Notes under the pieces: generated by a model
Databases searched by the model: none
The model's input: only the letters and a program-made list of their open reading frames with translations
Told to the model about the DNA's origin: nothing
Shown: piece by piece, positions 1 through 5,941 of the stretch
Layout of the letters: each line of letters starts with the position of its first letter
Position numbering within the stretch: the first letter of the stretch is position 1
Assembly (NCBI GenBank): GCA_964486555.1
Contig: CAZANP010000047.1
Span: 1 to 13,446, forward strand
Direction of reading: 5' to 3'
Length of the DNA: 13,446 nt
Source: 4484-232 sp964486555
GTDB taxonomy: Bacteria; Thermotogota; Thermotogae; Thermotogales; Thermotogaceae
Position numbers and translations under genes: made by a program

Positions 1-149
1 TATATCATTTCCAATACTATCGCCACTTCTTCATCATACACCATCACATATCCAGAAAGCTTCATCTTCAAATTTCTCAGTAACTCTATCTCATTCCTTC
101 CCTTGTATTCTCCCCACTTCTCATTCCTCCTACCTATCCTATCCCTCCT
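1..149 (-). pseudogene. coding-like fragment entering from the left edge, unrecognised
   Basis: On the minus strand the frame is open from about 149 to the edge, with a TAA stop just upstream at 152-150. From about 125 leftward its codons (GAG, AAG, GGA, GAA, ATA, GTG) are typical of the other genes here, and the end reads as a plausible protein (LSGYVMVYDEEVAIVLEMI). No convincing start exists in this frame. The first ATG is at 65 and lacks a ribosome binding site. An AGGAGG followed at once by ATG at 124 opens a different frame that stops after 12 codons. It may be the remnant of a gene whose 5' end has decayed, or a gene with an unusual start. I do not recognise the product. The opposite strand is also open here (to the stop at 223-225), but its Ser/Phe/Ile-rich translation looks like a shadow. 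Confidence 0.3.
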
Positions 150-181
150 TTATGATGTTATCTATATCTTTTTAGTTCTTA

Positions 182-373
182 ATGGAAATTGTGAAGAGAA
201 GGAACACTTTTGGGATATGATTTAGAGAGAATGATAGTCTCTCTAAAGGAGAGAAATCCTTTATGACAAGTATGGAGATGATTTGGTGATCAGGAAAAGT
301 ATAAGGCCTCCCCCTTTTTGTAGAAGATTTTGAAAGATATGGTAGAAATTTTTTTGCAGAAGAGGCAAGTTAA
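182..373 (+). pseudogene. decayed coding sequence, unrecognised
   Basis: Short coding-like segments on the plus strand sit in different frames. An ATG at 182 opens a 12-residue peptide (MEIVKRRNTFGI). From 247 a frame without a start reads ILYDKYGDDLVIRKSIRPPP and then closes. One base after the homopolymer run CCCCCTTTTT (310-319), another frame continues as VEDFERYGRNFFAEEAS to a TAA at 371-373. Removing one T from the run at 315-319 would join the last two segments into one stretch of about 40 residues. Codon choice resembles the genes around it. A good terminator follows at 406-435, as expected behind a former plus-strand gene. The family is not recognised. It may also be chance, since the segments are short. 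Confidence 0.3.
221..262 (+). other. two overlapping RNA hairpins
   Basis: A perfect 10-bp inverted repeat, TTTAGAGAGA (221-230) and TCTCTCTAAA (238-247), closes a 7-base loop. A second perfect 6-bp repeat, AAAGGA (245-250) and TCCTTT (257-262), shares three bases with the first, so the two stems compete for 245-247. No T tract follows, so this is not a standard terminator. It may be a structured RNA, a residue of a regulatory leader, or an accident in decaying sequence. Confidence 0.35.
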
Positions 374-405
374 TTTAATAATTTTTTTAGGTTTAACTTT
401 CTCAT

Positions 406-440
406 AGCGAGGGAGATTATATCATCTCCCTTGCTTTATT
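406..440 (+). terminator. rho-independent terminator
   Basis: A 12-bp stem (406-417 pairing with 424-435) contains one G-T wobble and closes a 6-base loop. It is followed by the T-rich run TTATT. The opposite strand lacks a T run, so it is read as a plus-strand terminator. No intact plus-strand gene lies upstream within the window; only the decayed stretch at 182-373 and a 22-codon open frame at 339-407 precede it. It insulates the operon that begins at 661. Confidence 0.6.
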
Positions 441-660
441 CTCTATACCTTGAACATTGTTTCTAGAACAGCCCCGGCTCCTCCGAGTAGAAACAGATTA
501 AAACGTGATAGACAAAGTGACGCGTTTGAAGAAAATACACTCCCGTTACGGTGAAATCTTTTCTACCAGGATCATACCGGGATTCTAAAAGGCACAAGAA
601 ATGCGTGAAAATTTGATAGAAGGTTCCGACATGGTAAAGTATTTAAGAGGAGGGAACAGA
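436..660 (+). promoter_or_regulatory. upstream region of the 661-3936 operon
   Basis: This stretch of 225 bases contains no gene I can support. It holds an 8-bp inverted repeat, TGTTTCTA (458-465) and TAGAAACA (488-495). The best promoter-like pair is TAGACA (509-514) and GAAAAT (531-536) with a 16-base spacer, matching consensus at 5/6 and 4/6 positions. A second candidate, TTGATA (613-618) and TAAAGT (635-640), would start transcription inside the ribosome binding site, so it is less likely. The binding site GAGGAGGG at 647-654 serves the ATG at 661. I recognise no riboswitch class. Confidence 0.3.
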
Positions 661-885
661 ATGAACAAAATTTTGTGGATTTTTGGAATTGGTCTGGCTC
701 TATTTAGTGCGTTTCTGATGGGTAGTGGTAAGATTTTTGGAGAAGACATAACAGGTATCGCTATAGTTGTCGGAATCATAGGGTTAACTCTCATAGCCAC
801 ATCTCACAAGCACATGATCGAAAAATCAAATAAAAATCATAATCAGGGGGGAACAGAGTGCGCAAACCAGGAGTTCATCTTATAG
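661..885 (+). CDS. small membrane protein, unrecognised
   Basis: The product is 74 residues. Two hydrophobic segments are visible, about residues 4-22 (ILWIFGIGLALFSAFLMG) and 30-48 (ITGIAIVVGIIGLTLIAT). A polar, Asn/His/Lys-rich tail follows from about residue 49. I chose ATG 661 because GAGGAGGG lies six bases upstream. The frame stays open back to an ATG at 601, but neither that codon nor the ATG at 631 has a ribosome binding site, and the extra residues are not hydrophobic. The last 28 bases overlap the next gene, so the two are probably translationally coupled. It opens a five-gene run ending in tmcAL. No family is recognised; a small bitopic or hairpin membrane protein is all the sequence supports. 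Confidence 0.75.
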   Translation: MNKILWIFGIGLALFSAFLMGSGKIFGEDITGIAIVVGIIGLTLIATSHKHMIEKSNKNHNQGGTECANQEFIL

Positions 886-1319
886 GTCATGCTGTGTACA
901 TCGTTCTATATGGTTTACAGATAGTTCTTTCCATATTTTTCTATCGATCAGGACCTATCAATGTCCTTATATATGCTGGATGGTGTATTTTGATCTTTGG
1001 CGTCTTCATGGTATCGTGGTCCATCATTTCAAGAAAAAGGGAAATAGGATTCGTGAGCAATGGAATATACGCCTTTGTTCGACATCCTGAGTTTCTGGGG
1101 CACATGCTCATCATCTCGTCTCTGGCTTTGCTGACCCAGCATCTTTTCAGTTTCATTGTTGGTGGAGTGTTGATATTCCTTCTTTACCTTGCGATGGTGG
1201 AGGAAGAGAAGAAAAATCTGGAAAAGTTTGGGGATTCGTACAGAGAGTACATGCGAGGAGTACCAAGAGTTAACTTAATACTGGGGGTTTTGAGAATATG
1301 CGTGAAGAGAAGGAGATGA
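858..1319 (+). CDS. isoprenylcysteine carboxyl methyltransferase-like membrane protein
   Basis: The product is 153 residues with hydrophobic segments at about 9-29, 35-57 and 82-114. The family signature is clear: GIYAFVRHPEFLG at 69-81, then EEEKKNLEKFG at 115-125 and YREYMRGVPR at 128-137. These match the ICMT/phospholipid methyltransferase (PEMT) superfamily, in which the RHP and EE motifs sit in the region binding S-adenosylmethionine. Family knowledge suggests membrane-embedded methyl transfer. Bacterial members have diverse or unknown substrates, and no prenylated protein target can be inferred here. The start is GTG 858, with AGGGGGG seven bases upstream. It overlaps the preceding gene by 28 bases and lies six bases before the MBL gene. 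Family confidence is high, substrate unknown. Confidence 0.85.
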   Translation: MRKPGVHLIGHAVYIVLYGLQIVLSIFFYRSGPINVLIYAGWCILIFGVFMVSWSIISRKREIGFVSNGIYAFVRHPEFLGHMLIISSLALLTQHLFSFIVGGVLIFLLYLAMVEEEKKNLEKFGDSYREYMRGVPRVNLILGVLRICVKRRR

Positions 1320-1325
1320 GAAGAT

Positions 1326-2174
1326 ATGATTATGCTCAAAATGTTTATGTCCATCGGTATAATGGTAATAGCTTGTGTGAGTTTCGGGGCAGGTGGAAAT
1401 ACCGTAGCGCGTGGGGGAGTCGATATGCAGCCATCTGAAATACCTTTGAAGAATCTGAAAATAACCGTGGTGTACGACAACTACTTGTACAAAGAAGGAT
1501 TGAAAACGGGATGGGGTTTTAGTTGTGTGATTGAAGGTGCAGGAAAAACCATTCTGTTCGATACGGGTGGGGATGCGCCAACCCTGTTGTACAACATGGA
1601 GAAACTCGGTATTCATCCTGAAAACATTGATACCATCGTTCTTTCTCACATCCATGGAGACCATGTTGGAGGACTTTTTGGATTTCTCAGGGAAAACTCA
1701 AATGTCACCGTTCATCTATTGAAATCATTTGATAAGAGATTCAAAGAGGATGTTCGATCATTGGGGGCAAAGGTAGTGGAAATTCATGAGCCTGCTGAAA
1801 TATGTAAAGGAATTTACACGATCGGTGAGATGGGATTTTGGATAAAGGAGCAATCTTTAATCGTGAATACAGACAAAGGATTGATCGTCATAACCGGGTG
1901 TGCACATCCTGGTATCGTGAACATCGTGGCCAAAGCGAAGGAACTGCTTGGTAAAGATGTACTACTGGTGATGGGAGGATTCCACCTGATGGGAAAGTCA
2001 AGAAATGAGATTGGAAAGATCATAGATGATTTCAGAAAACTTGGGGTACGTTACGTTGGGGCTTCGCATTGTTCAGGTGATACGGCGAGGAAGATGTTTG
2101 AGGACGAATACAAAGAGTATTTCATAAATGTGGGTGTTGGAAGAGTCATAAAAGGGGATGATCTGGAAAATTGA
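1326..2174 (+). CDS. metallo-beta-lactamase-fold hydrolase, possibly exported
   Basis: The product is 282 residues. The metal-binding motif HIHGDH is at 108-113, and further likely ligands are H194 in GCAHPG, H220 in GGFH and H248 in ASHCSGD. Together with the opening VVYDNYLYKEGLKTGWGFS this places it in the MBL-fold group often annotated as dihydropterin-ribofuranosyl-aminobenzene phosphate synthase-like. The reaction is not determined by the motifs. The first 33 residues precede the usual family start and look like a signal peptide, with a lipobox-like VIAC ending at C17. ATG 1326 has AGGAG ten bases upstream. An internal ATG at 1425 (M34) has GGGGGAG five bases upstream and would give a cytoplasmic protein. 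The fold is certain; location and substrate are open. It lies in the operon ending in tmcAL. Confidence 0.92.
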   Translation: MIMLKMFMSIGIMVIACVSFGAGGNTVARGGVDMQPSEIPLKNLKITVVYDNYLYKEGLKTGWGFSCVIEGAGKTILFDTGGDAPTLLYNMEKLGIHPENIDTIVLSHIHGDHVGGLFGFLRENSNVTVHLLKSFDKRFKEDVRSLGAKVVEIHEPAEICKGIYTIGEMGFWIKEQSLIVNTDKGLIVITGCAHPGIVNIVAKAKELLGKDVLLVMGGFHLMGKSRNEIGKIIDDFRKLGVRYVGASHCSGDTARKMFEDEYKEYFINVGVGRVIKGDDLEN

Positions 2175-2191
2175 GGTGTTGAGGTGAGAAT

Positions 2192-2638
2192 ATGGGAAAA
2201 CTCTATGCGATCCTCTTTCTAGGTATAGTCGTCATGACTGTTGGCCTCCTTGGAACATCTGTCTACTTTGGGATATACTACATAGCACCTCTGTTCAAAG
2301 ATATCCTGGATTTGAAGATTTCAGCTTCAAAATGGCTTCTGTTCTCTTTAGCCTCTCTGTCCATATCTGGACTCTTCATGGGGTTCTTCACCCTTTCCAA
2401 ATCTATGAGTCGTAACCCTTCGATTCACCTTTCACTCGCTGTTGTGTTTTCGGGTATATCTTTGTTCATCCAGGTTTACAGGATCGTACTGAATGGATTC
2501 GCGTGGATGGGAGTTGAGATCCTGGGGAACACTGGAGATTCCAAAACTTTCATATTGATTTCGATGCTCTTCACGCTTTTCACCCTTCTCGTCCTCGTCA
2601 CGAACCTTGCCCTCCTCAGGAGGGAATTGGTCGAATAA
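2192..2638 (+). CDS. four-helix integral membrane protein, unrecognised
   Basis: The product is 148 residues and mostly hydrophobic, with four likely membrane segments at about 5-32, 48-68, 79-99 and 118-142. Short charged connectors separate them, and the tail RRELVE is charged. No catalytic or binding motif is visible and I do not recognise a family. The start ATG 2192 is preceded by GAGGTGAG. Its TAA stop overlaps the ATG of tmcAL in the sequence TAATG, and the tmcAL ribosome binding site lies inside its 3' end, so the two are cotranslated. Its role may relate to the membrane proteins at the front of the operon, but this is only inferred from position. Confidence 0.85.
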   Translation: MGKLYAILFLGIVVMTVGLLGTSVYFGIYYIAPLFKDILDLKISASKWLLFSLASLSISGLFMGFFTLSKSMSRNPSIHLSLAVVFSGISLFIQVYRIVLNGFAWMGVEILGNTGDSKTFILISMLFTLFTLLVLVTNLALLRRELVE

Positions 2639-3936
2639 TGAAAGTTCTGGGGATAGTTGTGGAATACAATCCCTTTCACAACGGGCATCTCTTTCATCTC
2701 CAAAAAGCTAAAGAATTGATAAGACCCGATTACACTATCGCAGTCATGAGTGGGAACTTCTGTCAGAGGGGAGAACCAGCAATTATAGATAAATTCTCAA
2801 GAGCAGAGATCGCGCTCAAAATGGGAGTGGATGTCGTTTTTGAGCTCCCAACAGTTTACGCCATTCAAGATGCGGGAGGGTTTGCAAGGGGAGCCATTGG
2901 AGTCTTAGATGGTACAGGTGTCGTCACAGACATCGTTTTTGGAAGTGAATCGAACGATATTGAATTCTTGAAGAAGATAGCAGAAATCTTGCATGAACAA
3001 CCAGACCTTTACAACCAATTCCTTCACGAAGAATTGAAAAAAGGATATTCGTTCCCCAACGCCAGGAAGTACGCTTTGATGAGATACGTTGAGGAGTTGA
3101 AAATCATGGATCCAGAGAAGGTGAAGCTGATAGAAAGATCTAACGATATACTAGGCCTTGAGTATGTGAGAGCTATTCTGGATCTTGGCTCAAACATAAC
3201 CCCTCATACCATAAAAAGAGTGGGGGCAGATTACAAAGAAGAAGAGTTTAAAGGAAGGTTATCGAGTGCCACGTCTATAAGGAAACTCATAAGAGAGGAG
3301 AAAATGGACCTGGTGAGAGAATCTGTACCAGAGGAGAGTTTCGAAGTGATATGTAGAGAACTCGAAGAAGGAAGAGGTCCTGTCTTTCTTGAGGATATGG
3401 AAAAGCTTCTATTAGGAATCATGAGGTTGAAAGACAGAGACGATTTCTCGAAATTGTATGGGTTTTCAGAAGGGCTTGACGAGAGGTTTCACAGATTTTC
3501 AAGAGTCTCTAGCAACATAGAAGAATTCATGGAAAAAGTCAAAAGTAAGAGGTTCACTTTCACCAGGATAAGAAGGTTGATGCTCTACGCGCTGTTTGAG
3601 ATGAGAAAAGACTTCGTGGAGAGGAGTAACGAGAAAGGGCCTCAGTATCTCAGAATACTTGGTTTTACAGAATCTGGAAGGAAGCTTCTTTCGAAAATGA
3701 AGAAGGTTTCAAAATTACCCATTGTATCGACAGTATCTCTTTATAGAAAAGTTCTTGAAAAAGCTTTGAAGGATGAGGAAAGAAATATGTATGTTGATCC
3801 AGAGCTTTTTGAAGAGCAGCTTCTACTCGATATAAAAGCAACAAATGTGCATTCTCTCTTCTTCAAATCTGATAGTGAAAGGAAAGGAGAAAGGGATTTC
3901 AGGATTCAACCCATTTTTCTCAGTTTGGATACATAA
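2638..3936 (+). CDS. tmcAL: tRNA(Met) cytidine acetate ligase TmcAL
   Basis: The product is 432 residues, close to the usual length of about 400-415. In this family (YlbM in Bacillus) the enzyme uses ATP and acetate to make N4-acetylcytidine at the wobble position of elongator tRNA-Met, in the cytoplasm. Visible marks are the nucleotidyltransferase motif EYNPFHNGH at 9-17, SGNFCQRGEPA at 38-48, LGLEYVRAI at 172-180 and the second nucleotide-binding motif SSATSIRKLI at 209-218. The C-terminal third is charged and helical, as expected for tRNA binding. ATG 2638 overlaps the upstream stop by one base, with AGGAGGG at 2618-2624. The 3' end overlaps rsmB on the opposite strand by 31 bases, and no terminator is visible between them. 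Confidence 0.93.
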   Translation: MKVLGIVVEYNPFHNGHLFHLQKAKELIRPDYTIAVMSGNFCQRGEPAIIDKFSRAEIALKMGVDVVFELPTVYAIQDAGGFARGAIGVLDGTGVVTDIVFGSESNDIEFLKKIAEILHEQPDLYNQFLHEELKKGYSFPNARKYALMRYVEELKIMDPEKVKLIERSNDILGLEYVRAILDLGSNITPHTIKRVGADYKEEEFKGRLSSATSIRKLIREEKMDLVRESVPEESFEVICRELEEGRGPVFLEDMEKLLLGIMRLKDRDDFSKLYGFSEGLDERFHRFSRVSSNIEEFMEKVKSKRFTFTRIRRLMLYALFEMRKDFVERSNEKGPQYLRILGFTESGRKLLSKMKKVSKLPIVSTVSLYRKVLEKALKDEERNMYVDPELFEEQLLLDIKATNVHSLFFKSDSERKGERDFRIQPIFLSLDT

Positions 3937-5201
3937 AAAGGTGTTATCGTTTCATCCGGCAACATTAGAAAACCGTATCCATCCCATATTCCATCTATTC
4001 CGAATTCCGAAATCTCATTGCTTACATTCAGAACCTCTACATTATCGTGCTCTGCCAGGAATTTCTCCACGATTCTCTTGTTTTCTTCGAGGGTAACGGT
4101 GCAGGTACTGTATATCAGTATTCCTCCCTCTTTGAGTAGTTTCCAGGATGAAGACAAGAGCTCATATTGAAGTTTTGCGAGTTTTTTGAAATCCGATTTC
4201 CTAACTCTCCACATAACGTCTGGATTCTTTCTTATGGTTCCTAAGGATGTACAAGGAACATCCAGCAAAATCCTGTCGAATTTTTCTTTTACAATCTCTG
4301 AAAGCTTCTCACCAGGTAAAACTCCCGTGTCTATAATCTCTATCCCGAGTCTTTTTGCGTTCTCCATAACCTTTTCCACTTTGTCTAAGGAGATATCGAA
4401 AGCCAGTATTTTTCCTTTATTTTTCATCAATTCCGCTATATGGGTGGTTTTCCCTCCGGGGGAAGAACAAACGTCAAGAACTGTAAGATCTGAATCGAGC
4501 TCCATGAGGAAGGGAACTATCTGGGATGACTCCCCCTGAACGGTGGCCAAACCCTCTGATAGAACCCTGCTATCATCGAGCGATTTTCCAAGTTTTTTTA
4601 ACCAGATACCAACAGGAGAATGAAGTGTTTCTGAAACTCCGTGCCCCTCTTCCCTCAAGATCTCCATCAATTCCTCTCTGGTTATCTTTAACGTGTTGAC
4701 CCTCAGAACAATGGGAGAAGGTACCATGTTCCATTTGAGAATTCTCTCAACGATCTCTTCCTCCAAAAAGCTTTTCCAATAGTTCACAAGCCATTCCGGA
4801 TGTGAATACTTGAGTGACAATTCTGATGGCTCTTCGATTTCCATACTCGACACCTTTCTCAGAATAGCGTTTATTAATCTCTTGAAGTTCTCGTTCTCAG
4901 CAAGGGCAACGGTCTCATTGACCGCAGCATAGTCAGGAACAGAATCCATGAAAAGGATCTGATAAACCCCCATTCTGAGCAGTACTCTCACCGCAGGGGG
5001 TATTTCCTTTCTCCTCAAAAATCTATCGATGTACCAGTCGAGGAGTCTTCTCTTTCTCACGACTCCCCACACCAATTCTTTGAAAAAGGCCCTGTCCCTA
5101 TCATCCATTCGGGACAGAGCCTTTCTAACCTCATCTTCAGGTATTCTTTTCCTCTTCTCAAAAATCCTTAAAACTCTGCTCGCTATCTCTCTTATGTTCA
5201 C
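3906..5201 (-). CDS. rsmB: 16S rRNA (cytosine-967-C5) methyltransferase RsmB
   Basis: The product is 431 residues, normal for the family. It has an N-terminal NusB-like RNA-binding domain (about 1-130) and a C-terminal SAM-dependent methyltransferase domain. The SAM motif is LDVCSSPGGKT at 242-252, slightly unusual in having SS where AA is common. The two catalytic cysteines are C317 in DVPCTSLGT and C367 in YSTCTVT, and RKNPDVMW at 324-331 follows the first. RsmB methylates C967 of 16S rRNA in bacteria studied. GTG 5201 overlaps the TGA of the zinc peptidase gene in GTGA, with GGTGAT just upstream. It is the last gene of the minus-strand operon. Its end overlaps tmcAL by 31 bases, and no terminator is visible beyond the stop. 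Confidence 0.95.
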   Translation of the reverse strand: MNIREIASRVLRIFEKRKRIPEDEVRKALSRMDDRDRAFFKELVWGVVRKRRLLDWYIDRFLRRKEIPPAVRVLLRMGVYQILFMDSVPDYAAVNETVALAENENFKRLINAILRKVSSMEIEEPSELSLKYSHPEWLVNYWKSFLEEEIVERILKWNMVPSPIVLRVNTLKITREELMEILREEGHGVSETLHSPVGIWLKKLGKSLDDSRVLSEGLATVQGESSQIVPFLMELDSDLTVLDVCSSPGGKTTHIAELMKNKGKILAFDISLDKVEKVMENAKRLGIEIIDTGVLPGEKLSEIVKEKFDRILLDVPCTSLGTIRKNPDVMWRVRKSDFKKLAKLQYELLSSSWKLLKEGGILIYSTCTVTLEENKRIVEKFLAEHDNVEVLNVSNEISEFGIDGIWDGYGFLMLPDETITPFYVSKLRKMG

Positions 5202-5893
5202 TCTCTATCACCAAACATACTGGCTATGAATATCATCCTCAGAAGCTGGAAAATAGCCGTTGCAACTGCAGCAACGTAAGTCATGGCCGCTGCTGTCAGA
5301 ACCTTCTTCACACCCCTCAATTCTTCTTCAGGCATGAGAATGCTCTCTCTAAGTAGTTTCAGGGCTCTTCTGCTGGCATCGATCTCAACTGGTAGCGTTA
5401 TGAGAGTGAATATGACAACCAATATGAAGAATATGATTCCGAGCTTTATTAAGAAAGGTGAGAAGAATATGAGCCCTATCAGGAAGAGTATCCATGCAAG
5501 GTTCGAGCCGAAAGTGACAACAGGGGCCATGGCGTTTCTTATGACAAGGGGTGCGTAATTCTGGGCATGCTGTATGGCGTGCCCTATTTCATGAGCGACG
5601 ACTCCAAGTGATGCTACGGAGAAATCGTTATAGGTTGAGGATGAGAGCCTTACGACCTTCGTTCTGGGGTCGTAATGGTCAGTAAGCCTCCCAGAGATGT
5701 ATTCTATCGAGACATCGTATATACCGGCACTCTCAAGTAATCTCCTTGCAAGTTCGAAACCGGTGTAGCCTGTTGTGGACTTGATTTTGGAGTATTTACT
5801 GAAGGTACTTGAAACGAGAATCTGAGCCCATAGAGCAAAGAGAAACGCAGGAATCAATATGATGATCGTTGGATCAAAGAGTGGGAAGAACAC
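5198..5893 (-). CDS. membrane zinc metallopeptidase (YugP/Zn_peptidase_2 family)
   Basis: From GTG 5893 the product is 231 residues, close to the 225 or so typical of YugP-like proteins. The zinc motif HEIGHAIQH is at 101-109. Hydrophobic segments lie at about 9-26, 133-147, 149-173 and near the C-terminus. The family is predicted to be membrane-bound with peptidase activity; substrates are largely unknown. An ATG at 5935 is in frame, but the intervening codons (GAA GGA GGT GGT AAA) form the ribosome binding site of the GTG, and family members start near that point. It follows the DUF1015 gene and overlaps rsmB by four bases. A zinc peptidase of this type beside rsmB is a recurrent arrangement in clostridia, which supports an ancestral linkage. 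Confidence 0.92.
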   Translation of the reverse strand: MFFPLFDPTIIILIPAFLFALWAQILVSSTFSKYSKIKSTTGYTGFELARRLLESAGIYDVSIEYISGRLTDHYDPRTKVVRLSSSTYNDFSVASLGVVAHEIGHAIQHAQNYAPLVIRNAMAPVVTFGSNLAWILFLIGLIFFSPFLIKLGIIFFILVVIFTLITLPVEIDASRRALKLLRESILMPEEELRGVKKVLTAAAMTYVAAVATAIFQLLRMIFIASMFGDRE

Positions 5894-5941
5894 TTTACCA
5901 CCTCCTTCTGGTCTAATGGACTCATCTATCATCAAAAAAGT

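Noticed and set aside
1..225. Plus-strand open frame from the left edge to the stop at 223-225
   Set aside because: The translation is Ser/Phe/Ile/Leu-rich with codons unlike the real genes; the minus strand looks more coding from 1 to about 125.
305..319. GGCCTCCCCCTTTTT as a terminator
   Set aside because: No partner arm for the C run lies upstream, so no stem can form before the T run.
601..660. Longer start for the 74-residue membrane protein at ATG 601 or 631
   Set aside because: Neither codon has a ribosome binding site, while GAGGAGGG sits six bases before ATG 661.
1..660. CRISPR array, tRNA or insertion sequence remnant in the sparse left end
   Set aside because: There are no repeated units of about 30 bases, no T-arm or acceptor pairing, and no terminal inverted repeats or target duplications.
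1275..1664. 129-codon minus-strand open frame antisense to the MBL gene
   Set aside because: It has shadow-like composition, no start signals, and the opposite strand carries clear MBL motifs.
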